Of a stretch of DNA of 64,000 bases, positions 27,013 through 39,915 are shown one piece after another. The position numbers were made by a program, and so were the translations under genes. Origin of the DNA: Apteryx mantelli. Its lineage: Eukaryota; Chordata; Aves; Apterygiformes; Apterygidae. The DNA lies in assembly GCF_036417845.1 (NCBI RefSeq), contig NC_089985.1, forward strand, positions 35,314,583 to 35,378,582. The letters run 5' to 3'. The notes beneath the pieces are model-generated. The model searched no databases. It was not told the DNA's origin and saw nothing but the letters and a program-made list of their open reading frames with translations. The number at the start of each line of letters is the position of its first letter. Position 1 is the first letter of the stretch.

Positions 27013-30000
27013 GATGTACAGATAATTGGTACCATGAAGGTGAGAAATGGAAAGAGATTAAAGCAAATGGTGGAGCAGAAAGAATTTAAGTCATTAAAAG
27101 GAAAAAGGATCCTGTCAGCTTACATGATCTTTATTCTATGCTGTCAGCACTCAGCCCACAGGGGAAAGAGATACAGATGCTTATATCTGAAGGAGTCAGT
27201 TTGCCATGGGGAATGGGAGTCCGGAAAGCAAAGCTGGAGAGCTTGGTCTCTGCTGAGCTCCCGCTCAGTCTCCACAGGTGCTCCGAGAACCACACAAGGA
27301 CCCTCCGAGTGCCACTGCTACCCACTCGGAACGAACAGCTATCCGCTGTGATAAACTGATGAAAAATAAAAGCAAACTGCAGGTGCACAGATAACTGGAG
27401 AGGAAGTAAAATGGACAATAATTCAATGTTGTTCAAATACACAGAATCTTTGAGAATATGTGAGAATTACATTGCGACACCCAACATTGTGTCCTATATC
27501 TCAAGAAAGTACACAGCAGGAATACAGACTTTTCAGTGGCTAGTGACAGAAATATCAGAGATCTGGAAGGGTTTCCACATGCCAAGATATTGAAAAAGCA
27601 ATGCAGGCTGCCTAGTAAGAACAGAAGATAATATATGACAAGCCTTCAAAAGAGTATAAGGAAGGTGAGTCAAGGATCCCTGCTTTCCCATTTTGACAAT
27701 GCAACAATATGGGGGATGTTCATGCAATGGGAAGTTGATACATTCAAAGAAAAAAAAATGCATTTCCACATAAACATGTTGTTTACCTAAGAATTTCTTC
27801 ATGATTATGTGCATTACAGATGCAAAGTCAGAAAAAATATAGTTAACACTTATATTCATGAGATGGTTAAAACAGACAGGATAAAACCTTTTCTGTAGTA
27901 ATACGCAAAGCTACAGGACTAAGGAAAACTTAAGTTATTTTCTTACAGTTAAGAAATTTAGGATAACTCTTTTCAATAATCATTCTCCATATCATTTCCT
28001 GCAGCTACCTCTGAAGCACCTAACAACAGGCATTTTCAGATAGAGGTTGATGGAAAGGTGGATTTCTGATTGGATTTAGGACAGCAACTCCCCCTTTTCC
28101 TGCTGATTATACAAGGGCAAGAAAACAGCCTTTTGGGTGGGATATTTTGTTGGAAAAGTCAGCTTTGGCCCTTGTAGGCTTTTTTTTGTTATTTGTGAAT
28201 ATAGGAGTTAATGATTTAACTCCAGGTATCAGTTTGCACCTGATCTGTCTCAAGGAAATGTGTTATACTTTATTCTCTGTTGCCTTTTGGAGTCAGTTAT
28301 TACTATAAAGTAAAAATAAGTAATACAAAACTTGAGAAGATAACCAAGACCAGAGGACATGTTCTCAGAGCATCAGTGAATAAATGGCTGTTACAAGACA
28401 GACAGAAAAAAAAAAAAAAAAGTGTATTTGCAAATGCTGAATGCTTATCTGACAGACAGTTCATTTCACTGAACCACTCCTGGAATTAAAAAATGCAAGT
28501 GCTTAAGGCTATTCATGGGAGCGTTAAAGAGGAACACCCCTTTGTCCAAACAAAGCAGTGCAATAAAGGCATTAATGTGATTCACGGAAGATGACAGACT
28601 TGCACATTGTATAACTTAAGCATATGTGATGGGGAAGATATAGAAGAAAAAAGTGTACACAAAATGCGCTAGGCACATGAGAACGAGGAAAACAAAGCAA
28701 ATACAAACTTTGGTAGTGCCAGACCCACAGGTGGGGAGGAAGGACCAAATGGGCAAAGAGGGGCAGAACAATGCAGAGAGAGGATCAAAGAATCCTGCCT
28801 ATTTATAGCAAAGGCTGAAAGCCGCTTCCAAATATTGAATTTGGGGAATTACCTCACACGACAAGAAACAAAAACAGAACTGAAACCTTCAAGAAGCAGT
28901 CCTGCCGTTACTTCCACGGGAGACCAGCCAGCCAGTCCTGCCAAGACATCCACCAAGCTGAGCTGGGTAGCAGGGACAGCTGCTGTTTATTAAAAAGACT
29001 AAACTAATATCCAGTGACTGGAGCCACCAGGATGTGCAGCAGAAAACCCATCTGAACTAAACATATTTTCATCTCATCTTCCGTCCTCCCACTGTCACTC
29101 CTTTGTGTTGTGTCCTGGTTCAAAGAAGTCCGTAAACTCTTGGCGGCAGCGATCGTATCTGCCGGCGGGTCGGTACAGTGACGTGCCCAATGGAAAAGCA
29201 GGCCGCAGAGGCTTGGAGGGCTAGCGCATTGCAAATACACAACCGGAAAATTTAATCAAATAAATTTTGATTACTGTAGTTTAATTAGTTATAACTAGTA
29301 ATAATTAGTAAATGTGCTAATTGGATTTTTGAGGGGTTAAATCACAATCTTCGCTAGATGGCTGTCATCACCATAATGTTCTTGCGCTTTAGAATTTAAT
29401 GAATTTCATGTATTTATTCTCATAACCTCCTGTTGTGCAAATACTGTATAGCATGATACACAGAACAGTGTTAGATGGAACGCAGATTATCAAAGGTATT
29501 CAAATGCTTCGTTTCTGCTGATTTTAATGTAAGCTGCAGTGCCTGAACAGAAATAGCAGAGGTCGGCTGAACGGCTAATAGACGCGTTTAGGCTGTCTGC
29601 TACCTGAAGAACAAAACTGCAGCTGAGGAGCAGAGGGAAGCGACTGATCTAAAGGAGGAAAAAGCAAACAGATCCCAGACTAGGAGAATATTGACAAGGA
29701 CTGTTCCTCTGTAGTTTCCTTTGTGGATGTGAGATACAGCTTAGGAAAAGTGTTAAGGCATCGTATCAAAAAAGAAGAAAATCCCTTAAACATGACAGCA
29801 GCGGCAGCAGAAGAGGGAGACACGGTGATAGAGAGAGCCTTACGGCAAAGTCATGAAAAAGACACTTGGCCAATAACCCGTTGTCTAATGCAAGAGAGTT
29901 CTTGGATGGACACGCAAGCATATTTCTAAAAGTAGCTGCGGTAATGAAAAGAAGATGAACTTATGTCATGTTGTTGCTTTGGAGTTTTTGCTTTCTTTTA

Positions 30001-32627
30001 CATATTTTTAAATCCCCATCCAGATATTAGTTAGGGAAGACATACATTTTCCTCATGCTGCATCAATATGTAGGAAAAAGAGATGTCATCTAAGATCAGA
30101 GAGCGAAGACTTTGACTTTGCACGTCCACATTTTTGTATAGCTCAGTTTCAGTCAAAATGTGTTTATAGCAGTTTTTCCAGTTTAAAATTCTTAATTATC
30201 TCTCTTCTTGTACAATGAAGAAAATAGTGTGTCAGCTGGAGATAGTTTAAAGTGAACTGAAGGTGTTAATTTGAATTTGTAAAAACAAGAATTTTTTCCA
30301 AGCAATTTTAGGTATTACAATTATACCTTGAAGTCTACTCCAAGAGCAGGAGTGCTAGAGTTGCGTAACTACAAAAATAAACACTATGATAGACCTACTG
30401 TTACTTAAATGTGGACAAGTTGGACCAGCTGTGTAACAGTCAATGCTTTTACAGTAATAAATGTTGACAGCAAAAATAAAAAGAATGCATTACTGAGACA
30501 TCATCGAATGAGCCCTGTCATTACATGGTAACTCCACCCTGTATAAGCTTGTCAAAAAGTGTTACTGTAATCCTTTGAGAAGCCTCCTCCTCAGGCAACA
30601 GAGGAAAAATGTTTAGGATAGGCCCAGAACAGGTGTGTTGCACTGTAATGCCAGTATTTAATCAGGGATCTCTTCACATTAATTTCACAATGGAACTAAC
30701 TCGGACCTGTTCTTGCCTATCATGCAATGCTGAAATGATTATTTAACTATCAAACTAAAGTAAGCAAACTAACAGAAGTGTTTAAAAATGGACATTCTAA
30801 GGTGTACGATATTTTAAAGTCATCATTGCTTTTCTACGTCCAGTACCATGCAATGACATTTCAGAGGAAAAGATGCTAGGCACTCTTTTCAAAGTCAACC
30901 CCTGCAAAATCTCAGTTCAAACCTTGATCAACGCTGGCAGAAGCTGGTTGTTTCTGCTTTTGGGGCCTCTTTTGGACAAAAAAACAACCCTACCATCTGA
31001 ACAGTAGCTGAGATATAAACATATGCAGCATGAGCTAGAGGATCACACATGGTTACAAAAGCAAAATATATCCAATAGATTTATGAAATCATTAGGCAGC
31101 TTCTATTAGTACCACCAGAAAGAGCCTGAAGTTGTTTCTGGGATAAGAAACACATAGGACTGAATACTTCACTGGGACTTGGTGATCTCCCCTAGCACAG
31201 GAAGATGCCAATGCAACTCTGCATGTCCGAGGGTTGACGCTGGCCAGTCATCCCTGCCTGTGGGGTATACGAGTGTTCGTAAATCCATCTATTCATCCAT
31301 CAGAATAATCTCGCAGACATGACCTGAAGTTGGACTTCAGACCCTAGGCCCGACCGCAGTGACAACGGTGGGACCGTATCCTGGCCAACGGGCCTTGCTG
31401 CTGTTGACGCCGGTTGCGATGAGCTTGCAGCCCACCATTTAATTATCCATTGGCTATTTCTTTACGAAAAGCGCCACATAAACACAACAGCAGTACATTA
31501 CTGATCATATCTCTTATTTATGGCATGTTACTATGGCAATTTAAGTAACTGAAACTTATATAGACAGTATGACAGCTAGACAACCTGTCTACAAAAGCAT
31601 ATCAACAGTGTGGTCCAAAAGAGGCAGGAGGTTTCCAAAACCTCGTTTAGCCACCATGGCTTACAAGCAGCAAGCCACAGGCCGAGTGCTTCATGACCGG
31701 CCCAGAAGCCATGGAGAGAGAAAGAAAAAGGATGGGAGGGCAGATTTGTCTCCCTTTAAGAAAGCTGGGGAGAGAAAGTGGATGTATAAGTTATGCACCA
31801 CTGTTATCTTAAAATAGGTACCTCACTTGAGTACTATGAGTACACATACACATTTTAATGTTCTTTAAGGTGTTTCTTTGGAGATCATGAGAATGAGCTT
31901 AATCCAACACAATGAACAAATCCAGAGGTTATATCCAATCACTAATTAAATGGTGGTATTTTAGCACTTGACATTAAAAAAATAAAATGCCCCAAATTTG
32001 CCTGGTTAAAATTTTATGAGGCTAAACCAGTAGCTTTTATTAATACATGGAGCTAATGAAGTTACTCGCTTCTCTCTGGTGAGATAAGGCTATGACGCTG
32101 TTCTGCGCATCCTGCCTACAATATCAGTTGATGAGCAGTGATGGGGAACTGACTGTAATGCAATGCCTGAACAGATACAGTCAGCATCAGTGCCAACACC
32201 TGTACCCTTAACTGGCAGCGGTAATAGCCATCCTGTACTGAAATAACCATCAGAGGGCACTGCAAAACATGCTGTGCTACACGGAATTATGCAGGAGCTG
32301 TGTTTGAAGCTTTCATGTGCATGCAAGTTAAAAATCCAGAGTGGAGAAGTTCAGCTGTGTAAACTGACTCATTAATGATTTCATGCTGTTATTTACAAGT
32401 GTTTCCAGTTCTCTTTCTCTCTTTCACACGTTTCTGTTTACAACAAAGCTATATAGCTGACTACTTTTTTTTTTTTTAAAAACACAAAAGAATTTTCTGC
32501 TTATCTTCTTGTGGTTTTGTGATGACTTATTGTTGCTATTAAGAAAACAGTAACAGAAACCGGACTCTGCATCCTGTTTGCTATTGTAATATTTGGGAAA
32601 AAATTGCACCGACTGCAATAAGATCTT

Positions 32628-32657
32628 AAAAAAAGAAAAGAAAAGAAAAAAGAAAAG
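32628..32657. repeat. (AAAAG)n simple repeat
   Basis: Repeated AAAAG units with one length variant, over about 30 bases. Confidence 0.88.
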
Positions 32658-33335
32658 GTGTTGATGTTTGAACACTATATATTGTCAAGTACAAGATTCA
32701 TATGAAAGTTACATATTATGTAGCAAACCACAAAAAGACAATTCTTTCTTCAGCTGAAAGCCTTCTATTGACTACAGACTGCTTGTTAAATACTCCCTTT
32801 CTGTAGTAGTAATTTCATACAGCAAGGATCCTTTTTTTTTTTTTTTAAACTTCCTCCTTCAAAGGCAAGAGTGTCTGAGATCACCTTTTCTATGAGCTTG
32901 TAACAAGTCAAGCCAAGTTATAAATAAATAATCTATTTGTGTACAGAACCCATAGCATCTATAAATCTGTCCCCAAGTTTATGAAACATTTCCATTAGTT
33001 TTCTGAATGTCAAAATATATTAGAAAAAAGTCCTGCTGGGGAAGAAATGTTGTCGGTGCTCTCAGAGACAAGAAAACACAAGAAAATGTGGGAAAAGACT
33101 AGAGAAGACTTGGACAATGGCAGATCTTAGAGGAATGTATAAAAATGAATTTTCCACTCTCCCTACATAGGCAGGGCACTTAAAGTGAGAAGTCAGGAAA
33201 AATCCATGTCACCATAATGGGGACACGTGCTACCAGTCTGCTTCGCTCTTGCCCTCCAGGGAAGGACCCAAAGAAGCTCAGGACGCAGGGGCCAGGTCTC
33301 GGTTCCCAGAGGACCATGCTCTAGAAGTTACTGAG

Positions 33336-33632
33336 TCTTCTCATTCCTAAGCTTTCTCTCTCTCACTCCCACGTTTTTTTCTCTGTTGCTCTACCCCCAT
33401 GGTTTTACCCTCCCGGAACAGCTCTATCACGATCTCACCTGGATCCTCCCTTGTTCCTGAATACTAACCTTTGCCACTCTGGACAACTGCTCTGATCTCC
33501 TGTTCCTCTCTCTATTCTGCTCCTATCTCTGTGCCTCTCCACACTTGCTTCTAGTTCCTTTCCCAATCCCTTACTTGTTCCTATCCCCCGTCTCTATATG
33601 CTTTTCTTTCCTGCTATATTTTTCCTTTCTAT
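33336..33632. repeat. Pyrimidine-rich low-complexity tract (~300 bp)
   Basis: The plus strand is strongly C/T-rich over about 300 bases, with repeated TCTCTCT, CTCC, TTCCT and TGTTCC words and no fixed period. The FAF1 transcript is correspondingly purine-rich here. Mirror-symmetric homopyrimidine sequence of this sort can form triplex DNA. Confidence 0.85.
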
Positions 33633-34446
33633 CAGCTTTTATAGTTTCCAGTCCTGAGCCTCTCCTAGAACTCTTGCTTGTGATCTGAATTTTAACTTCT
33701 TATTAAAACATTAAAAAAAATCCATACCCAACATATTGCTGTTAAAATGCAATATAAAATTCAATTATATTGTGCCTCGGATTTTTCTTGTAATCCTCAT
33801 ATTAAAATTTGTGTTCAGTATTAACAAAATTAAAGTCAATTTCTTTACCAACGAATTACAGGTAGCATAAATGAAGAAGAAAAAAACCCGAACTACAAAT
33901 ATTGTGCAGATACCATGCCTTCATATTATTATAACCATAATCGGTAAATCTCCTACTAATGAGACACAAGATTTAAATGTGAAGAATGTGTTTAGTGAAT
34001 TATTGTCAATCAATGTCTATACATCAGGATAACAATAATCTTGAATGGCAACACACCTATTATTATAAATTCCTAACTAAGTACTTCATTACTTCAAAAT
34101 GTCACTCTCAATTTATAAAGTAACAGATAAACATCTCTCAACTGTATACCTCGCTGTGTCTACTTCTATGTAATTGAAACACTGTTTTTGAAAAGTCATG
34201 TCATCACTTACCCGTTTTGCACTGTTCTGAATGGTGATTCAGTACTGGTAAGGTTTGTTTTTTAAGGTTGCTTTTCAATCTCCTTTCAAATGTATACATT
34301 AAGACATATCAAACCATTTTTGTTTTCTACCTATGATTTAGAGGTGATCACTGGGAAAATATGTGATTGTTATTTCCTGGTATGAGTGTATTAAGCTCTG
34401 TAATACCACTGTAAATTTAAGCAGTTACTCATGACTACTATTCAGG

Positions 34447-34464
34447 AAACAAACAAACAAACAA
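34447..34464. repeat. (CAAA)n microsatellite
   Basis: About four and a half AAAC units in tandem. Confidence 0.9.
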
Positions 34465-34679
34465 GGACTCTGAAAATGCTGGTAAACGAATAAGGAGGAG
34501 CTTTTTGAGAGACCCAACTAAACATAAAGGAGACCCAATGTTTTTATCTTTGATGATGGAAGAGGCACACTAAAACACAGAGTACCTCACTTTACTGGCT
34601 AGAGAGACAGCTGATTAATTCTGTATCCCCAGTCACTCGCGGAAGCCAATAGGTATCTGCAGGAACTTTCAGCTCTCAC

Positions 34680-34768
34680 CTCATCCTTTATGTCCTCCTG
34701 CTGTTGGGCACTGAAGATCTCCATCGCTGCCATCAGCCTCATCATTAGCTCATCCACTGTCGTGTTAC
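34680..34768 (-). CDS. FAF1: FAF1 exon: end of the UAS domain (residues ~469-498)
   Basis: The 89-nt exon completes a split Gly codon and reads NTTVDELMMRLMAAMEIFSA then QQQEDIKDE. This is the last amphipathic helix of the UAS domain, leading into the charged helical linker. The acceptor is GTTGCTAG and the donor is GATGAG/GTGAGA. It ends in phase 0, so the three exons that follow are all frame-neutral. The open frame continues past both splice sites by chance, but the homology stops exactly at the splice sites. Confidence 0.97.
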
Positions 34769-37297
34769 CTAGCAACACGGGAAGATAGCTGAACTTCATA
34801 TCATTAAAGTTATTAAAAAATGAAGTCATTTTAGAATTAATTCATAAGAAATAACCAGCGTTTAAAAAAATGACAGAGCAGAAAATGCTAATATCTCAGC
34901 AGAATGCTTTTAATTTGCTGTTTTATTGAAAATTCAATATTGTTTTCACAGGCAAATGTTGATCACAGGCTAAAATTTTAGGTGGCCCAAATACGAACAA
35001 CTGCTTTTGTACCTGCATTGAATAACTTTTTTATGATGATTACTATTGATGTTAGAGGAAAGTATGATATCTGAGGGTCCCTGACATGAAACTGGTTTTA
35101 CACTTCTAGAACTCCTCGGTATAGTGACGCAGACTGTCAAGTAACAGGAGGAAGGATATTGCCAGTAGCATCCAGTAGCATTGCCGAGCAATCCCAGTGG
35201 AGTGTTTAGAAATACGGAAAAAACAGACCACCACAATCAAAACCACATGTGTGCACACATTTTTATTCAGGTGGATCCTTTTATGCAGGTAGATAGAAAG
35301 TTCCCACATTTTTAGCAGTGTCTCCCACACTTTGATAGCACTGAAAGATCTGTTCGATTTCCTACCAAGGAATCAACTCAATCTTTGGTTTTCTCGTCTT
35401 CGATCGAAGAGCAGACTACCCGTTAGAGCCACTTGTCTTAGCAGTTTAAAGGTAAGACCATTTCTCCACGAGAAATAGGCTAAGACTATAAACTCTTAAC
35501 ATCTGCCAACTTAAAAACAGTCTTTGGATACTAGTACAACCATACCAACAAGACCTACATCTAAATTGGTGATGCTGGTCAAAACCCTAACCTAAACAGG
35601 AGCCAAAGTACTAATAAAAATAAAAATAATAATAAAAAAACCAACAATCCCCATAGCTTCCAACCCCAGCAAAAAAATAAAAATCAAAACCAAACTTGGC
35701 CCTCATTTCAACAAATTCCCCTGGGAGTTAAGTTTCTATATCGTTGTATCTGTTTTGCAGACCCTGCCTCCTCACCCAGCCTTGCAAGACCCTCATTGTT
35801 CCCCCGTCTAGCGTTCGCCACCTTCCTCAGCAGAAAACGTTATCCAGCCTGCTATAACACGCCTAACTTCAGAGACTACGATGTGTTTGAGGGCGTAATC
35901 TTAAAAGACAGCAATGTCCCAATTCATGGGAAAATAACAAGCACAGCACATTTTGATTTTTGTCAGAATTTGAATGCTGACAAATTTAGGTAAGGCGGCA
36001 ATAGATTGTTGCTTTGGTTTACTTTAGTTCAAAAGGTTATTTGCAGAAAAACTGACACATAATTAAAACTTAATGAGTGCTATGAAATTATTTGGATTAT
36101 TTGATAATATAGTGCAGCTTTATATTATGACTCCAAATTACCAGTTTGCTAAAACAGTTATGTAATTTAAGCCAGTAAGCACCACCAACTTCCGTGGGAT
36201 AACACAGGTGTTTAAAGTTACACAAATGCTAAACTATGCCGCAGTTATAACCAAGAGAAAATCTAGTTATTAGGTTATTTCAATGGAATAAGTTTTAGAA
36301 GTGACAGAAGTACCATGAATTTGTTTTGTGCTGTACCTTGCACTAAGGAGACAAAATATGTACCACTCATTGAAAAACTTGAATTTCTATGGGAACGTAC
36401 AAGCAAAAATAATTTTGGCCATAGGAAGGAGCATTGCAGATTTCTTAAGCCAATTATTAATCCCATGTGAAGAAGGGAAACACTAACACTGTGCAAAAGG
36501 CAAATGACTTCACCGTGAGAAGAATTTGAGGCTGAATTTCCTTAGGAAAATAAGGAGATTAGAATAAAGATGGCTACATGTAAACAACAAAAACATGAGA
36601 AAATAGTTGTGGAGAAGACAAAAGAAATGAGGGGTCCCTATCCCTTGATGCATTTTAATTTGAAGAATTACAGAGAACAACAGTCTAAGGGCATCATTCC
36701 ACACCTGAGTAACCTTACTGTCAGTGAAACCAGAGTAACGCTGGTGTCAGAAAGAACGGCTCATGTAAGCCAGAAAGTCCCATTTATAGGACATTATATT
36801 AGCAACTTAAAATTCGGATCCAATTTGGCATCTCAACACTGCGGGCAGGTTTGCAAAAGCAAAGTCGTGTTCAAATACTAGCCTACTACGTGCAACAGGA
36901 GTTCACGTATTAACGAGGAGCTACACACCAAGAACGAAATGCATTCCTGCACTGCACAAAAAGTGCATTCCAAGTTCTTTTGAAAACCAGGGATTTATCT
37001 AATTAGAAATTTGGAACCTAAGTGGAATTTATTTAGAAAACTTGGCTTCAACTTAAAAAAAAAAAAAAAAGTTCTACTACAGTGATGGCAACTTGAATCT
37101 CTAATACCATGTTAAATAATACATTTATGAATAACAGCTATTTCCATCAGGGCAACTAATTTTTTTTTTTTTTTTTTTTTTATGTGCAATAAACTCATAT
37201 TCTGAACATCTCAAAAAAGAAATTGTTAGCAAAGATATCTTCTAACAGTTTCCATACCCACATATGAAATATTTGCAATATAATGCAAGAACTGTAC
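34769..37297 (-). other. FAF1: FAF1 intron (2.5 kb) within the UAS domain
   Basis: Intron with donor GTACAG and acceptor TTGCTAG. It is AT-rich, with an AAT/AAAAT low-complexity stretch at 35612-35640, a 16-A run at 37055-37070 and a 22-T run at 37160-37181. No coding signal is recognised. Confidence 0.88.
37160..37181. repeat. T22 homopolymer
   Basis: Longest single-base run in the window (22 T on plus; A on the FAF1 strand). Confidence 0.95.
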
Positions 37298-37434
37298 CTT
37301 GTATTACATTCAACACTTCGTTAGATGATCGTTTTCCCATAATAATAAGGAAAAGTGGAAACTGATCTGTCTTCTGAGTTCGAATTGTTTGGGCTACAAC
37401 GCTCCCGAAGTGTCTAGTGCACATCGTCAGAAAC
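37298..37434 (-). CDS. FAF1: FAF1 exon: UAS domain, second half (residues ~423-469)
   Basis: The 137-nt exon completes the split Arg and reads FLTMCTRHFGSVVAQTIRTQ, then KTDQFPLFLIIMGKRSSNEV and LNVIQ, ending with one base of a Gly codon. The FPLFLII strand preceded by Gln-Phe-Pro holds the cis-proline position typical of thioredoxin-like folds, followed by the basic turn GKRSS. The acceptor is CTACATAG and the donor is CAAG/GTACAGT. It is separated from the next coding exon by only 2.5 kb and from the previous one by 14.4 kb. The match to mammalian FAF1 is close to identical. Confidence 0.97.
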
Positions 37435-39399
37435 CTATGTAGGAAAAAAAAAATTAGTTTACGTTGTACAGTTTTTTGCTTTTTTTTTTTTAAGTTAGTG
37501 TTCAAAAAATACTTATGCTAGATTCAGCTATTTAATTGTGTGCTATCTACTCTTTAACATCTAGGCTTCTGTAATCAATTCTAGACTTATGTATTCCTTT
37601 TTATGATTAAATTATGAGAATATTTACAAATATGATAAAAATAATTAATAACTGGCAGTGACCATGATTTAACTGATGGAGAGTTCCATTTTCTCTTACG
37701 TTATTCTGTAAACTATAATATGAAGCTAAACCCCCCAAAATAATCATGCTAAATCAACTGCTAAAAACTTCTGAAAAGGAACTAAGTAAAGATGTTATCT
37801 AGCAATCATGAAGCGTAGAATTAGTATCATTTCATACAAGAAGCATAATTTAACAATGAACTATCAAGAAAATGCTCTTCTCATCACAGAATTAAAACGT
37901 GGTACTTCAGAATTGTGTTTTCTTTTGTACTAGTGCCCTGCCAGTGACAAACGTAGCAGTGTGATCTAAAAACAATAATTCCAAGCTTTTGACCAAAAAA
38001 AGCTCTCAGATATTAGCATACAGAAGTCTAGCATTAGTATTCTTAACACGATCTTGAATAAATGAAAAAACTGATAAAGCTTTTCTCTTCCATTAAAGGA
38101 CTGTTTGAAATTAGCATTTCTTTCAAGAGAAAAGGGTAGCTTATGATATGTTTTCAGATCTGATGGTAAAAAGTAAATGTCATAATAATAATGAATTATG
38201 AAAGACCAAATGCAAATACAGAATGCTTTAATAAGATCCAATTTAATAAAGTCTGTAAAAATAATGGACTTTTAATAACACGGGTCACAAAAGGCAAAAC
38301 AGTGGAAATTCTGAGGACTAGCCACTGGTACAGGCTTATTAATTCTTAATTATGTTCATGAAAGGCAACTTAAATCGTGTGTTTTCTTATGCCTTATGAT
38401 AATATTTTAGGTAACAACTGCTCTGAAATGTATGCTCTAACTGAAGTGCAAAGTCCTGTTGTCACGTGCATGAGAAGCCAAATCTATTTGAAAAGACAAA
38501 CTGCATTAAAATGTCAAGTGCTCTAAATCATTCGTTATCAAAAAGATACTGAAAAGATTCAAAAGTGCAATTTTGTAATCAATATATATCCTAACTCGTA
38601 AGATGGCTGACAGCGGAGAAGCCTGATGAACACCACACTGCGCTTTGACTTGAAGGCACCCGCAGTACGCAAAAATCCCAGCGCAAAGCCAACGTGTACT
38701 GTAACCGCAACCACCCTGGAAAGGAAGGCAATAGGCAGGGACAGGCAGTAAGTATTTCAACGCCATCAAGGTCACCGGCAAACACCTTTCCTTGCCTCCT
38801 TCATCCTCCATCTCTTGCAGTTCAGGGAACGACACAGAACGGCAACGGTTCGTTACCAGCAACCCGAATGATCGAGGGAATTAAGGGACTGATTTACCAG
38901 AAAAACCTAACTAAAGGCACACCGCGCGGTTAAGACAAAATAAAGTGGCAATAAAGTCTGGACACAAACTCTTAAGCAAAATAAGTTTTTGATTTTTCTT
39001 TTCCAAGGTAGGAACAGTTAAATAAATTCCTGGATACACAGGAGTCAGCGGTGATATCCTATGGCAAGCTGACTTCTGCAAGTCCGGGATTTCTCACCTG
39101 GAAGTAATGAGATAAAACAGGGATAGTGGGCAACTGAACTGAAGCCCTGAGATCTAGGTATAAAACCTGCTTAACAGTCTTGAACGCGCCGCAGAATCAA
39201 AGCGGCCCAAGTTCCACGGGAAAAAACAAAATATTTAACTGGAGGGGAAAAAACACTGCAGAGAGTAGTCCTAGAAGGAGCAAAACCAGCAGAGACTAGT
39301 AAGTCTGATGCAGTATCAGTCGTACTAGTCAAAGGCTTTTCTTTTTTAAGCCGATTCCCCATTTACTCAGGCCACCGCGCAGTCTCCCAGCACGCTGGT

Positions 39400-39915
39400 G
39401 AGGGGTCGGGAGCAGCTAGTTCAATACGTTAAAAGATTTCCCGAACAATTTTTTTCCAGATTTCTTCTTATTCAGCCCGCGACGCTCGCGTACCGTGGGC
39501 AACCCTGTCGTGAGAGCGCCCGATTCCCCAGCGTGGCCCCTCCGCCTACGTGCGGCCGCCCAGCTGCTGTACCTGCAGCCCCTTTGCTTTCTGCCACGTT
39601 CACATCTGGCAAAAAATAAAAATAAAAATAAATAAACCTTCTCCCTGCTAATGCATATTGTCTTCAGAAGTAGGCGAATAGGACCGAAACGATTTGGGGC
39701 TGTAACCAGCCTCTTATTCTACCCATCGCTTAGACAGGATTTTCTCTCTCCTCCAAGCAGAAGCGTGCCAGCTCCTTCCGTGGCATCTCCAGCGCTGCCG
39801 AGGGAACTGCCCGCGGCGCTCATCAAAGCGCCAGATGTCCCCGCGGGGAGAAGCGTTTGCCACGACAAGCTGGGTTACTGTGATCTCCCACCAAAAGTGG
39901 AAATAGAGGAGCGCT
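39400..39915. other. CpG-rich region in two parts
   Basis: CpG-rich sequence at about 39400-39580 (CCCGCGACGCTCGCG near 39477, GTGCGGCCGCCC near 39550) and again at 39760-39915 (CCCGCGGCGC, CCCCGCGGGG), split by an A-rich repeat. No homology to a known gene seen. Confidence 0.7.
39611..39636. repeat. (AAAAT)n simple repeat
   Basis: A-rich pentanucleotide units with T interruptions over about 26 bases, at the end of a CpG-rich patch. Confidence 0.85.

Larger units (their letters stand above)
22483..34679 (-). other. FAF1: FAF1 intron (12.2 kb) between the UAS and charged-linker exons
   Basis: Intron with donor GTGAGA and acceptor TTTTTTAG. It contains a CpG-rich patch at 22745-22975, an A18-G9 run at 23340-23366, an (AT)n repeat at 25094-25111, a purine-rich stretch at 26926-27012, A- and T-runs (28406-28421, 32465-32477, 32832-32846), a (GAAAA)n-like repeat at 32628-32657, a 300-bp pyrimidine-rich tract at 33336-33632 and a (CAAA)n repeat at 34447-34464. 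No coding or RNA gene is supported; the open frames at 26926-27351 and 27131-27442 lie on opposite strands of the purine-rich zone. Confidence 0.85.

Noticed and set aside
27131..27442. 103-codon minus open frame overlapping a 141-codon plus open frame
   Set aside because: Both arise over purine-rich low-complexity DNA; no known domain on either strand.
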